This document shows, one piece after another, positions 52,212 through 62,329 of a stretch of 64,000 bases of DNA. The stretch's first letter is position 1. Each line of letters starts with the position of its first letter. The notes below the pieces were generated by a model. That model worked only from the letters and a program-made list of their open reading frames with translations, searched no databases and had not been told where the DNA came from. The DNA comes from Parvibaculum sp035325945. Lineage in GTDB: Bacteria; Pseudomonadota; Alphaproteobacteria; Parvibaculales; Parvibaculaceae. The stretch lies in NCBI RefSeq assembly GCF_035325945.1, contig NZ_DAOKYX010000006.1:1-64000 (forward strand). The letters are read 5' to 3'. Position numbers and translations under genes: made by a program.

Positions 52212-52676
52212 ACATTCGCTTCGCGCACCCGGTCGTCATGAGCGCGCATTCCTGTGCGGCGACAATTCCTAGTGGAATTTCGCCGTCCCGTCACTCAAAA
52301 CTGTCTGGATACTTTTGGCTGCCCGAAACGGTACAATCGAATACTGTGATTGGACGAATTTTTACTGAAAAACGACAGTATTCATTAGTACCCCCGAGGT
52401 CTTCAACCATACCCGCCGAGGCTCGGGGAGGCAAGCGGAAGAATCGGCGGCGTCAAAAAAAGTTCGCGCCGGAGACGCATCTGCAACGCTTTCATTGCGT
52501 TCGCACGCATGAAAATTCGCAAGCGCGGAAACGCGCGAGCGACGTGTGCGAACGAATCCGCAATGATGTTCGCAAGTTGCGTCACTTCGCGTTTGCGAGC
52601 ATGCACGTGCGCGCGCGGCATGACGAAAAAGCGCTCGCGCAGATACAAATTCGACATCATCGCAAAACGCGAAATG
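52212..52676. other. Large non-coding region between rhodanese and rpsT
   Basis: About 465 bp without a credible gene. It holds an AT-rich block (52300-52395) with a long inverted repeat (52331-52390), then a Lys/Arg-free GC-rich block with four TTCGCA/TGCGAA hexamers (52500, 52516, 52547, 52569) and related CGCGAA motifs. GANTC sites are present at about 52441 and 52554. I find no perfect DnaA box. It is the best candidate in the window for a replication-linked regulatory region. Confidence 0.5.
52331..52390. repeat. Long AT-rich inverted repeat
   Basis: GAATACTGT (52339-52347) and ACAGTATTC (52375-52383) form a perfect 9-bp inverted repeat with a 27-nt AT-rich centre, and are flanked symmetrically by GTAC at 52331-52334 and 52387-52390. 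Confidence 0.85.
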
Positions 52677-52701
52677 AAAAAGCCCGCGATGTTCGCGGGC
52701 T
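52677..52701 (-). terminator. Rho-independent terminator of rpsT
   Basis: On the minus strand AGCCCGCGA pairs with TCGCGGGCT around a 3-nt loop, followed by TTTTC. It begins 40 bp after the rpsT stop. Confidence 0.9.
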
Positions 52702-52740
52702 TCAAACATGCGCGTATGAACGCGCCGTCTCAGGATAGGA

Positions 52741-53007
52741 TCAGGCGCCGAGCGCCTTCACACGCGATGCCAGACGCGACACCTTGCGCGAGGCGGTATT
52801 CTTGTGGATCACGCCCTTCTGCGCGGCGCGCATGATTTCCGGCTGTGCGGTCTTCAGAGCTGCGGCAGCAGCTTCCTTGTTGCCGCTGGCGATCGCTTCC
52901 TCGACCTTGCGGATGAAGGTGCGCATGCGCGAACGGCGATCCTTGTTGACCTCGGTGCGGGCCGCAATCTTGCGGATTGCCTTTTTTGCGGAGGGTGTGT
53001 TCGCCAT
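52741..53007 (-). CDS. rpsT: 30S ribosomal protein S20
   Basis: Small-subunit protein S20, 88 residues, starting MANTPSAKKAIRKIAARTEVNK with the characteristic Ala/Lys/Arg helices and ending SRLASRVKALGA. Binds 16S rRNA near the 5' domain. It is transcribed from the minus strand and ends in a strong terminator before the repeat-rich spacer upstream of the rhodanese-dnaA genes, the same neighbourhood as in many alphaproteobacteria. Confidence 0.97.
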   Translation of the reverse strand: MANTPSAKKAIRKIAARTEVNKDRRSRMRTFIRKVEEAIASGNKEAAAAALKTAQPEIMRAAQKGVIHKNTASRKVSRLASRVKALGA

Positions 53008-53232
53008 CGATCCTTGACCTTTGTCTCACCGGACATCCCACGATGCCGGCGCAAAATTCATGCTGGATCGCGAGACACCGATTTTCCGGTGAACCAAATT
53101 CCGGCCAAAGGGGCCTCGCGCCTTTTTCGGAACAAGCAGCCGCGCGCCGAAGGCACGGGCCCGCTCTTTCCGAGAGGGCGCGTTATACGCGGGGGGCGCG
53201 CCCTCGTCAACCGGCCGGGAAATCCGGCGAAT

Positions 53233-54009
53233 TCAGCGATTCCTGAAGACGGGCTGCCGCTTTTCGATGAAGGCGGCCATGCCTTCCTTCTGATCCTCCG
53301 TCGCGAACATCGAATGGAAGAGCCGCCGCTCGAAGCGCACGCCCTCGGCCAGCGTCGTTTCATAGGCGCGATTGACCGATTCCTTGGTCATCATGGCGAT
53401 GGGGAGCGACATGGCGGCGATCTGGGCTGCGACCTTCAAAGCCTCGTCGAGAAGCTCGGCGAGCGGCACGACACGGCTCACAAGGCCCGACCGCTCGGCC
53501 TCGGCGGCGTCCATCATGCGGCCGGTGAGGCACATCTCCATCGCCTTCGACTTGCCGACGAAGCGCGTCAGGCGCTGGGTGCCGCCCGCGCCCGGCATGA
53601 CGCCGAGCTTGATCTCGGGCTGGCCGAAGCGTGCATTGTCGGCGCAGATGATGAAGTCGCACATCATCGCAAGCTCGCAGCCGCCGCCAAGCGCGAAGCC
53701 CGCGACCGCCGCGATGACGGGCTTGCGGCAGCGCGTCACCCGCTCCCAGTTCGCGGTGATGAAATCCTCGCCATAAACATCCATGTAGGATTTCGACTGC
53801 ATCTCCTTGATGTCGGCGCCGGCGGCAAAAGCCTTCTGCGAGCCGGTGATGACGATGCAGTGTATGGCCGTGTCGGCCTCGAAGACATCGAGCGCAAGCG
53901 ACAATTCGTCCATCAGCGCCTTGTTGAGCGCGTTGAGCGCATCCGGCCTGTTCAGCGTGATCAGTCCGACCGCATCCTTCGTCTCGACCAGAATGTTCTG
54001 GTAGGCCAT
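53233..54009 (-). CDS. Enoyl-CoA hydratase
   Basis: Crotonase-family enzyme hydrating trans-2-enoyl-CoA in beta-oxidation. 258 residues with the oxyanion-hole segments GADIKEM and AGFALGGGCELAMMCD and both catalytic glutamates, E112 and E132 (GQPEIKLGVMPGAGGTQRL). The sequence is of the EchA1/mitochondrial short-chain type. ATG at 54009 has GCAGGA upstream; a longer frame lacks support. Located between rpsT and a small secreted protein. Confidence 0.93.
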   Translation of the reverse strand: MAYQNILVETKDAVGLITLNRPDALNALNKALMDELSLALDVFEADTAIHCIVITGSQKAFAAGADIKEMQSKSYMDVYGEDFITANWERVTRCRKPVIAAVAGFALGGGCELAMMCDFIICADNARFGQPEIKLGVMPGAGGTQRLTRFVGKSKAMEMCLTGRMMDAAEAERSGLVSRVVPLAELLDEALKVAAQIAAMSLPIAMMTKESVNRAYETTLAEGVRFERRLFHSMFATEDQKEGMAAFIEKRQPVFRNR

Positions 54010-54053
54010 TCCTGCTTCCTCTGCTTCGATGTTCCCGCTCGCCCGGTCGCGTA

Positions 54054-54440
54054 TCAATCGGGCTCGATCGAGAAACGTACTTCCGTGCCGCCATCCTTCG
54101 CGGGCACGGTCTGAATTTCGAGGCGCTCGCCCTCGCGGCGGAAAACGAGAAGATCCCTGATCAGTTCGAGCTTCTTCTGCCGCGTCCAGCCGAGCTGGGG
54201 CAAGGTGTCGGCGTAAAAGCGTCGGACATCGGCAGCGGGGACATGGCCGCTGGCGACGCTGCGCACGATGCGCCCGTTCGGCTTGTCGAAGACGATGCCG
54301 CCATCGCCCGTTTCGCGGAGCCCTTCCATGAGCGGCATGTCCTCGATCGCGTCGAGATAGCCGGCGGTCTCAGCCACCGCGCTCCATGCGAAACCCGCAA
54401 GACAGAAAAGAAGTCCGGCAGCCAAGGCCCTGATCTTCAT
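54054..54440 (-). CDS. Small secreted hypothetical protein
   Basis: A 128-residue protein with a clear signal peptide (MKIRALAAGLLFCLAGFAWSAVA) and a compact mature domain (GYLDAIEDMPLMEGLRETGDGGIVFDKPNGRIVRSVASG to EVRFSIEPD). The mature part has a repeated beta-hairpin feel and a conserved D-M-P-L-M-E-G-L segment known in many uncharacterised alphaproteobacterial proteins. No enzyme motif is recognised. The ATG at 54440 follows GGGGGATCG. It lies 34 bp downstream of mutM. Confidence 0.75.
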   Translation of the reverse strand: MKIRALAAGLLFCLAGFAWSAVAETAGYLDAIEDMPLMEGLRETGDGGIVFDKPNGRIVRSVASGHVPAADVRRFYADTLPQLGWTRQKKLELIRDLLVFRREGERLEIQTVPAKDGGTEVRFSIEPD

Positions 54441-54474
54441 CGAAGAGCGATCCCCCAATCCGTCACCTCCGGCG

Positions 54475-55356
54475 CTACCGCTGGCATTGCGGACAATAGA
54501 ATGTCGAGCGGCCGGACTGCACCATACGCATGACCGTACCGCCGCATCCCGGTTTTGAACAGGGCTCGCCTTCGCGGTCGTAAACGGCGAAAGCGTGCTG
54601 GAAATAGCCGAGTTCCCCGTCCGTATGCGCATAGTCGCGCAAGGTGGAGCCGCCCGCCGCGATCGCATCCGTCAGAACGTCGCGGATGGCGCGGGCGAGC
54701 CTTTCGGCGCGCAGGGGGCCGGCCACACCCGACGCCGCGCGATTGGGCGAGACGCCCGCGCGATGCAGCGCCTCGCAGACATAGATATTGCCAAGGCCCG
54801 CGACCGTTCGCTGATCGAGAAGCGCCGCCTTGATCGGCGCGCGACGTCCCTTCAGCCTGTCGCCGAGAACGGCCGCCGAAAATTCATTGCCGAGGGGCTC
54901 GGGCCCGAGATCCTTCAGATGGCGGTTCGCATCGAGCGCGGCCCCGGCTATGAGATCCATGAAGCCGAAGCGGCGGTGATCGGAATAAACGATACGTGTG
55001 CCGTCCTCCATATCGAAAACGACATGATCGTGCGGCGCCCCGCCCGTGCCCGCCGCCGCATCGTGATGAAAGCGGCCGGGCGCGTCAGGCGCCGCCGCAT
55101 CGGGCGCGTGAATGGTGAAACGGCCCGACATGCCGAGATGGACGAGCAGCACCTCGTCGCCTTCGAGGCGGGCGAGAATATACTTGGCGCGCCGGTCCAG
55201 CCGCTCGACGCGCCGTCCCGCGAGCCTTTCGGCGAAGCGTTCGGGCAGCGGATAGCGCAGGTCCGGGCGGCGCTGGAGCACGCGCGCGATGCGCCGGCCC
55301 TCCAGCGCGGGAGCAAGGCCCCGGCGGACCGTTTCGACTTCGGGAAGTTCGGGCAT
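54475..55356 (-). CDS. mutM: Formamidopyrimidine-DNA glycosylase
   Basis: Base-excision repair of 8-oxoguanine and formamidopyrimidines. 293 residues starting MPELPEVETVRRGL, with catalytic P2 and E3, the void-filling segment, the helix-two-turn-helix (LLDQRTVAGLGNIYVCEALHRAGVSP) and the C-terminal zinc finger (CSKPGC...YCPQCQR). Convergence: it is divergent from ubiE on the other strand. Confidence 0.97.
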   Translation of the reverse strand: MPELPEVETVRRGLAPALEGRRIARVLQRRPDLRYPLPERFAERLAGRRVERLDRRAKYILARLEGDEVLLVHLGMSGRFTIHAPDAAAPDAPGRFHHDAAAGTGGAPHDHVVFDMEDGTRIVYSDHRRFGFMDLIAGAALDANRHLKDLGPEPLGNEFSAAVLGDRLKGRRAPIKAALLDQRTVAGLGNIYVCEALHRAGVSPNRAASGVAGPLRAERLARAIRDVLTDAIAAGGSTLRDYAHTDGELGYFQHAFAVYDREGEPCSKPGCGGTVMRMVQSGRSTFYCPQCQR

Positions 55357-55443
55357 TTTGTCCTTCGCAAACTATGCCCGCGAAAGTAGCGCCGTTCCGG
55401 GGCCTGCGCTATGGTCCGGCCGATGAACGCCAGGATCGAAGAA

Positions 55444-56256
55444 ATGAACACGCAATCCGCCCCGGACGCCCGCCCCCATGCGGGGGAAAGCGCCGGAGAA
55501 AGCGGCGAGCCGACGACGCATTTCGGCTTCAGGACCGTTCCCGAAGCGGAAAAGGTGAAGCTCGTTCACGACGTGTTCGAGCAGGTTGCCTCGCGCTACG
55601 ATCTCATGAACGATCTCATGTCGGGCGGGCTTCATCGCGCCTGGAAACAGGCGATGATCGACTGGCTCAACCCGCCGCGCGGCGCGCGGCCCTTCAGGCT
55701 CATCGACGTTGCGGGCGGCACGGGCGACATCGCCTTCCGCTTTCTCGAACGGGCGGGGCCCGGGGCACATGTCTCGGTCTGCGACATCAACCCGCACATG
55801 CTCGCCGTCGGTCGGGCCCGCGCGGAGGCACAGCAATTCGGCGGGCGCGTCGAATTCGCCTGCGGCAATGCGGAGGCGCTTCCCTTTCCCGACCGTTCCT
55901 TCGATGCCTACACAATCGCCTTTGGCATCCGCAATGTGACGCATGTCGAAAAGGCGCTGGAAGAGGCCTTCCGTGTGCTGAAGCCGGGCGGGCGCTTCCT
56001 GTGCCTCGAATTCTCGCAAGTGTCGGTGCCCGTGCTCGACAGCATCTATGACGCCTATTCCTTCAGCGCGATCCCGAAAATGGGCGAATGGGTCACGGGG
56101 AATGGCGAGCCCTATCAATATCTCGTCGAGAGCATCCGCCGTTTTCCGCCGCAGCAACGCTTCAAATCCATGATCGAGGCGCAAGGCTTCGCGCGCGTCC
56201 AATACAGGAATCTGACCGGCGGTGTCGCCGCGATGCATTCCGGCTGGCGTCTTTAA
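55444..56256 (+). CDS. ubiE: Ubiquinone/menaquinone biosynthesis C-methyltransferase
   Basis: SAM-dependent methyltransferase for the demethylated quinone ring. From the ATG at 55444 (AGGA at eight bases) 270 residues; in-frame ATGs at 55411 and 55423 are alternatives. Motifs: HDVFEQVASRYDLMNDLMSGGLHRAWK, SAM motif I LIDVAGGTGDIAFRF, and IAFGIRNVTHVEKAL, all characteristic of UbiE. The gene directly precedes ubiB by 15 bp. Confidence 0.96.
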   Translation: MNTQSAPDARPHAGESAGESGEPTTHFGFRTVPEAEKVKLVHDVFEQVASRYDLMNDLMSGGLHRAWKQAMIDWLNPPRGARPFRLIDVAGGTGDIAFRFLERAGPGAHVSVCDINPHMLAVGRARAEAQQFGGRVEFACGNAEALPFPDRSFDAYTIAFGIRNVTHVEKALEEAFRVLKPGGRFLCLEFSQVSVPVLDSIYDAYSFSAIPKMGEWVTGNGEPYQYLVESIRRFPPQQRFKSMIEAQGFARVQYRNLTGGVAAMHSGWRL

Positions 56257-56271
56257 GGGAAAGACGCGCCG

Positions 56272-57873
56272 ATGTTCCGCTCCATTCGCAATCTCACGCG
56301 CCTCGTGCGCGCCGGCCGCGTGCTCGCGCGGCACGATGCGCTCTTTCCCCTTGAGCTGAGGGGCGAGATGCCCGCGGCGCTGCTCATGCTTCTCGCGGCG
56401 GCGAAGCTCCGCATGCCCTGGGAAGAGCGGGCGGAAAGCGGCGAGGAACCGGCGGCGCGGCTTGCGACCGCGCTCGAGGCGCTCGGCCCCTCCTACATCA
56501 AGCTCGGGCAGTTTCTCGCCACCAGACCCGACATCATCGGCGCCGATCTCGCGCGCGATCTGACGCGGCTTCAGGACAGGCTGCCGCCATTTCCGATGGC
56601 GCAGGCGCGCGAAACGATCGAGGAGGAACTCGGCCAGCCCATCGGCGCCATTTTCGCTTCCCTGAGCGAGCCCATCGCCGCCGCCTCCATTGCGCAGGTC
56701 CACAAGGCGCGGACGCTACCCGACGAGACGCATCCCGATGGCCGCGACGTCGCGGTCAAGGTGCTCAGACCCGGCATCGAGGCGAGCTTCGCGCGCGATC
56801 TCGACAGCTTCCACTGGGCGGCCGAACTCATCGACCGCGCCTATCCGCCCGCGCGCAGGCTCAGGCCGGTCGAGATCGTCGAAACGCTCGCCGAAAGCGT
56901 GAAGATCGAGATGGATCTGCGGCTCGAGGCGGCCGCCATGTCCGAGATGGCCGAGAACGTTGCCAAGGACAAGGGCTTCCGCGTGCCCGCCGTCGATTGG
57001 GAGCACACGGCACGCCGCGTGCTGACGCTCGAATGGATCGACGGCATTCCCGCTTCCGATCGCGAGGCACTGATCGCCGCCGGTCACGACATGAAGAGGC
57101 TCGGCACGCAGGTCATCCAGTCCTTCCTCACCCATGCGCTGCGCGACGGCTTCTTCCATGCCGACATGCATCAGGGAAACCTCTTCGTCGATCAGGCGGG
57201 CACGCTCGTCGCGGTCGATTTCGGCATCATGGGAAGGCTCGACGAAACGCAGCGCCGCATGATGGCGGAAATTCTCTACGGCTTCGTGCTGCGCGATTAC
57301 CGCCGCGTGGCGGAGATCCATTTCCAGGCGGGTTATGTGCCCTACACGAAGAGCATCGACGCTTTCGCACAGGCACTGCGCGCGGTGGGCGAGCCGATCT
57401 TCGGGCGTCCAGCGCGCGACGTCTCCATGGGGCGGCTTCTCGCGCAGCTCTTTCAGGTCACCGAGCAATTCGACATGAAAACGCGGCCGGAACTCATCCT
57501 GCTGCAAAAGACCATGGTGGTGATCGAGGGCGTCGCGCGGCATTTCGATCCCGACCACAATATCTGGGAGAGCGCGGAGCCCGTGCTCAAGGCGTGGATG
57601 ATGGAGCGGCTCGCGCCCGAAACGCGGCTCGAGGAGGCGGCGGCGGGCGCGGCCCAGCTCGGCCGTCTCGTCGGCCAGCTCCCGACCCTCATCGACCGAG
57701 CCGAACGCATGGGGCGGTTCTTTTCAGACAGTATCGACGAGCAGGGGCTGAAGCTCCATCCCGACTCGACCGACGCCATCGCCCGCGCCCAGAAGAAGGG
57801 CGCCTACGGGCCCGCCATTCTCTGGGCCATTGCAGGCGCGGCGCTCGCCCTTCTCGTCCTGCAGCTCGTCTGA
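56272..57873 (+). CDS. ubiB: Ubiquinone biosynthesis protein UbiB (ABC1/ADCK family)
   Basis: Atypical protein-kinase-like ATPase needed for ubiquinone synthesis. 533 residues with the KxGQ motif (GPSYIKLGQFLATRPD), the Ala-rich loop (EPIAAASIAQVHKA), catalytic VAVKVLRPGI and GFFHADMHQGNLF/VAVDFGIMGRL, and two C-terminal transmembrane helices (about 512-533). Fifteen bp after ubiE, so one operon. Confidence 0.96.
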   Translation: MFRSIRNLTRLVRAGRVLARHDALFPLELRGEMPAALLMLLAAAKLRMPWEERAESGEEPAARLATALEALGPSYIKLGQFLATRPDIIGADLARDLTRLQDRLPPFPMAQARETIEEELGQPIGAIFASLSEPIAAASIAQVHKARTLPDETHPDGRDVAVKVLRPGIEASFARDLDSFHWAAELIDRAYPPARRLRPVEIVETLAESVKIEMDLRLEAAAMSEMAENVAKDKGFRVPAVDWEHTARRVLTLEWIDGIPASDREALIAAGHDMKRLGTQVIQSFLTHALRDGFFHADMHQGNLFVDQAGTLVAVDFGIMGRLDETQRRMMAEILYGFVLRDYRRVAEIHFQAGYVPYTKSIDAFAQALRAVGEPIFGRPARDVSMGRLLAQLFQVTEQFDMKTRPELILLQKTMVVIEGVARHFDPDHNIWESAEPVLKAWMMERLAPETRLEEAAAGAAQLGRLVGQLPTLIDRAERMGRFFSDSIDEQGLKLHPDSTDAIARAQKKGAYGPAILWAIAGAALALLVLQLV

Positions 57874-58031
57874 GCGCCCCAGGGCGGGTTCGCACCTATA
57901 TCGGCGCCAAAATTTACCGATCCTGCAGTGTGACGTTTTTTATCTCCACATTCATTGCGTAGAACCCTATATTCCCCCTGCCCGGCCGGAACGCGCCCGG
58001 GCAGAACCGCCCAAGCCGGAGAACCAGCCAA

Positions 58032-59279
58032 GTGAGTGACGCCGCGACGCTCCGCAACCGCCGCATCCTGCTCATCATCGGGGGTGGAATCGCGGCCTAT
58101 AAGTGCCTCGAACTGATCCGCCGCCTGCGCGACAAGGGCGCGAGCGTGCGCGCGATCCTCACCACCGCGGGGGCGGAATTCGTGACCCCGCTGTCGGTCG
58201 GCACGCTCACCGGGGACAAGGTGTTCCGGGAACTCTTCGACCTCACCACCGAGGCCGAAATCGGCCATATCGAGCTTTCGCGTTCCGCCGATCTCATTGT
58301 CGTCGCGCCGGCGACCGCCGATCTTATGGCGAAGATGACGGCGGGCCTTGCCGGCGATCTCGCAACCACGGTGCTTCTCGCCACCGACAAGCCCGTGCTC
58401 ATCGCCCCGGCCATGAACGTCCGCATGTGGAACCACCGCGCGACGCAGCGCAATATCGAACAGCTCATGGCCGACGGGATCGGCTTCATCGGACCGAATG
58501 AAGGCGACATGGCCTGCGGCGAATTCGGCCCCGGCCGCATGGCGGAGCCGGCGGAAATTCTCGCCGCCATCGAAAACCATTTCTCGGAATTCGCCTTCTC
58601 GGGCGAACAGCCGCTCAAGGGGCTCAAGGCGCTCGTGACCTCGGGCCCGACGCATGAGCCGATCGACCCGGTGCGCTATCTCGCCAACCGCTCCTCGGGC
58701 AAGCAGGGGCACGCCATCGCCGCCGCGCTGGCGCGGCTCGGCGCCGAAACCGTGCTCGTCTCCGGGCCGACGATCCTTCCCGATCCGCCGGGCGTCGATG
58801 TGCGGCGCGTGGAGACGGCGCGCGAGATGCTCGCGGCCTGCGAAGCGGCGCTTCCGGCCGATGTGGCGATCTGCGCCGCCGCCGTGGCGGACTGGCGCGT
58901 CGATGTCGATGCCTCGCAGAAGATCAAGAAAGAGCCGGGAGCAAGCGCGCCGGAACTCAGGCTCGTCGAGAACCCGGACGTGCTCGCCACGATCTCGCAC
59001 CTCAAGAGCGGGCGGCCCGAACTCGTGATCGGCTTTGCCGCCGAGACGGAAAAGGTGATCGAGCACGCCATCGCCAAGCGCAAGCGCAAGGGCTGCGACT
59101 GGATCGTCGCCAACGACGTCTCGCCGGAGACGGGCGTGATGGGCGGCGAACTCAACACCGTTCATCTCATCACGGGCGAGGGACAGGAAGACTGGCCGCT
59201 GCTGCCGAAGCAGGCCGTCGCCGAGCGCCTCGTCCGCCGCATCCTCAGCCATTTCACCGAGAAGGGTTCCCGCGCATGA
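58032..59279 (+). CDS. coaBC: Bifunctional phosphopantothenoylcysteine decarboxylase/phosphopantothenate--cysteine ligase
   Basis: Two steps of coenzyme A synthesis. 415 residues from a GTG at 58032. The CoaC domain has GGGIAAYKCLELIR, the catalytic H79 (AEIGHIELSRSAD), PAMNVRMW and C162 (DMACGEFGPGRM); the CoaB domain starts near LKALVTSGPTHEPIDPVRYLANRSSGKQG and has KIKKEP. It overlaps dut by 4 bp. Confidence 0.97.
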   Translation: MSDAATLRNRRILLIIGGGIAAYKCLELIRRLRDKGASVRAILTTAGAEFVTPLSVGTLTGDKVFRELFDLTTEAEIGHIELSRSADLIVVAPATADLMAKMTAGLAGDLATTVLLATDKPVLIAPAMNVRMWNHRATQRNIEQLMADGIGFIGPNEGDMACGEFGPGRMAEPAEILAAIENHFSEFAFSGEQPLKGLKALVTSGPTHEPIDPVRYLANRSSGKQGHAIAAALARLGAETVLVSGPTILPDPPGVDVRRVETAREMLAACEAALPADVAICAAAVADWRVDVDASQKIKKEPGASAPELRLVENPDVLATISHLKSGRPELVIGFAAETEKVIEHAIAKRKRKGCDWIVANDVSPETGVMGGELNTVHLITGEGQEDWPLLPKQAVAERLVRRILSHFTEKGSRA

Positions 59280-59749
59280 CGAATACCGTCCGCATCGCCG
59301 TCCAGCGGCTGGCGCATGGCGAGGGGCTCAGCCTTCCCCGCTACGAGACGGAGGGCGCGGCCGGCATGGACCTTCTCGCCGCGCTGCCCGAGGCCGAGCC
59401 GCTGACGCTCGCCCCCGGCGCGCGGGCGCTGGTGCCGACGGGGCTTGCCATCGCCCTGCCGCGAGGCTTCGAGGCGCAGGTGCGGCCGCGCTCGGGGCTT
59501 GCCGCCAAGAACGGCGTCACCGTGCTCAACTCGCCCGGCACGATCGATTGCGACTACCGGGGCGAGGTGAAGGTCATTCTGGTGAATCTGGGGGCGGAGC
59601 CTTTCGTCGTCACACGCGGCGCGCGGATCGCGCAGATGGTGGTGGCGCCGGTGACACAGGCTCAACTTGCCGAGGTCGAAACGCTCGATGACACCCTTCG
59701 CGGTGCGGGCGGTTTCGGATCGACCGGCATCGAAGCCCGGGAGAATTGA
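59276..59749 (+). CDS. dut: dUTP diphosphatase
   Basis: Hydrolyses dUTP to dUMP. 157 residues with the five trimeric dUTPase motifs: GAAGMDLLA, RPRSGLAAKNGVTVLNSPGTID, DYRGEVKVILVNLG, RGARIAQMVVAPV and RGAGGFGSTGI. The ATG overlaps the coaBC stop (ATGA), a widespread gene pair. Confidence 0.97.
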   Translation: MTNTVRIAVQRLAHGEGLSLPRYETEGAAGMDLLAALPEAEPLTLAPGARALVPTGLAIALPRGFEAQVRPRSGLAAKNGVTVLNSPGTIDCDYRGEVKVILVNLGAEPFVVTRGARIAQMVVAPVTQAQLAEVETLDDTLRGAGGFGSTGIEAREN

Positions 59750-59776
59750 AGAGAAGCCGAGAGAAAGCGGGAAATC

Positions 59777-60226
59777 ATGCTGCGTCTTTCCAAGAAAACC
59801 TGGCTCGCCCTCGAAGCCGTCGTCGATGTCGCCATCAATGCGCGGCCCGATCCCGTGCAATCGAAAGAAATCACCAAGCGTCAGGGCATTCCGCAGCGCT
59901 ATCTCGAACAGGTGATGCAGCAGCTCGTGCATGCCGGCATCCTGAAGGGCGTGCGGGGCCCGCGCGGCGGCTACAGGCTCGCGCGCGAACGCCGCCGCAT
60001 CACGGTCGGCGAGGTGGTGCGTGTCGTCGGCGCGATGGAATCCTCCGACGATCCCGTGACGAGCGGTCCTTCCGAGCTTGGCGAGCGCGTCATCGCGCCG
60101 CTCTGGGAAGAAGTGCAGCGCGACCTCATGGAGCGGCTCGAAAAGATCACCATCGACGATCTGTGCCGCCGGGCGGAGAATACCGGCGCGGCGAACGCCC
60201 AGCCCACGGCCGACTTCACCATCTGA
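59777..60226 (+). CDS. Rrf2-family transcriptional regulator (CymR/IscR-like)
   Basis: A 149-residue winged-helix regulator with the Rrf2 core (LRLSKKTWLALEAVVDVA, QSKEITKRQGIPQRYLEQVMQQLVHAGILKGVRGPRGGYRLAR). The three cysteines that hold the IscR iron-sulfur cluster are absent; only one Cys is present, in DDLCRR near the C terminus. It lies directly upstream of cysK, 31 bp apart, so it probably controls cysteine synthesis like the cluster-free CymR. Follows dut by 27 bp. Confidence 0.92.
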   Translation: MLRLSKKTWLALEAVVDVAINARPDPVQSKEITKRQGIPQRYLEQVMQQLVHAGILKGVRGPRGGYRLARERRRITVGEVVRVVGAMESSDDPVTSGPSELGERVIAPLWEEVQRDLMERLEKITIDDLCRRAENTGAANAQPTADFTI

Positions 60227-60257
60227 CCACGAGACATCACCCATTCAGGAGACGAGA

Positions 60258-61220
<963 letters not shown>

Positions 61221-61333
61221 TCCCTCACCGTTCCGGGCGCGGCCCGCCGCTCCCCCTCTTCGCCTTCCGGCGCTTCGGCGCCGGAGGGCGCATCGACCGT
61301 CCGCGAAGGCCGGACGCGACCGAAGGTTCCGAC

Positions 61334-62326
61334 ATGCTCGCCAGGTTCAAGCTCGACGGGTTCCTCACCGCGCTGCTCCTCGTCGTTCTCGCCGCCATCC
61401 TGTGGCCCGAGGGCGGCGTCACGGGCGGGCCGCTTCGCGTCGAGTGGGTCGCGAGTTACGGCATATCCATCGTCTTCTTTCTCTACGGGCTCACGCTCGC
61501 GCCGGAACGCATGCGACAGGGGCTTGCCAAGTGGCGCGTGCACATCGTGGTGCAGCTCGGCACCTTCGCGCTCTTTCCGCTCGTCATGCTGGCCTGCGGC
61601 CCGCTTCTGCGCCCGCTTCTGCCGCCCGACGCATGGCTCGGCTTCTTCTATCTCGCGGCGCTGCCGAGCACTGTCTCCTCATCCGTCGCCATGACCTCTC
61701 TCGCGCGCGGCAATGTTCCCGTGGCGATCTTCAATGCGACGCTCTCGGCCTTTCTCGGGATTTTCGTCACGCCCATTCTGATGGCCTGGTTCATGGAAAC
61801 GACCGGCGTCTCCATGCCCCTCGAATCGGTGATCGTGAAAATCCTGCTGCTCGTCCTGCTGCCGACCGTGCTCGGACAGATCGCGCATCGCTGGCTTGCG
61901 GAATGGACCGTGCGCAATGCGGGCTGGCTCAAATTCTGCGACCGCGCCGTCATTCTCGCCATCGTCTACAACTCGACCAGCGATTCGATCGTGGGGGGCA
62001 TCTGGAGCGCGAACGACCCCTGGCTTGTCGTGACCATGACCGTCATCTCGATCGCGCTCTTCTTCGTCATCTACGAATTGATGCGGGTGCCCTGCAAGCT
62101 GCTCGGCTTCAATCGCGAGGACACGATCGCCTGCCTCTTCTGCGGATCGAAGAAATCACTGGCGACGGGCGTGCCGCTCGGACATGTGATCTTCGGCGCG
62201 ACGCCGGCGCTCGGCCTCATCCTCGCGCCGCTGATGATCTTTCACTTCTTCCAGCTCGTGATCGTGAGCGTCATCGCCAACCGCTACGCGCAAGGGGCGG
62301 AAGCGGAAGCCGGGGCTTCGGCCTGA
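61334..62326 (+). CDS. Bile acid:sodium symporter family (SBF-like) transporter
   Basis: An integral membrane protein of 330 residues with about nine or ten helices and the SBF/PF13593 core: PSTVSSSVAMTSLARGNVPVAIFNATLSAFLGIFVTP, and the paired crossover motif FCGSKKSLATGVPLGHVIFG. These two repeats, with unwound helix crossover, are the binding site in the fold. Substrate unknown; members transport bile salts, pantoate, or other organic anions. The gene is preceded by cysK, 113 bp apart. Confidence 0.9.
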   Translation: MLARFKLDGFLTALLLVVLAAILWPEGGVTGGPLRVEWVASYGISIVFFLYGLTLAPERMRQGLAKWRVHIVVQLGTFALFPLVMLACGPLLRPLLPPDAWLGFFYLAALPSTVSSSVAMTSLARGNVPVAIFNATLSAFLGIFVTPILMAWFMETTGVSMPLESVIVKILLLVLLPTVLGQIAHRWLAEWTVRNAGWLKFCDRAVILAIVYNSTSDSIVGGIWSANDPWLVVTMTVISIALFFVIYELMRVPCKLLGFNREDTIACLFCGSKKSLATGVPLGHVIFGATPALGLILAPLMIFHFFQLVIVSVIANRYAQGAEAEAGASA

Positions 62327-62329
62327 CGC

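Noticed and set aside
52403..52705. Possible small minus-strand gene (about 100 codons) next to rpsT
   Set aside because: It includes the rpsT terminator and lies in repeat-rich non-coding DNA; no credible ribosome site or family.
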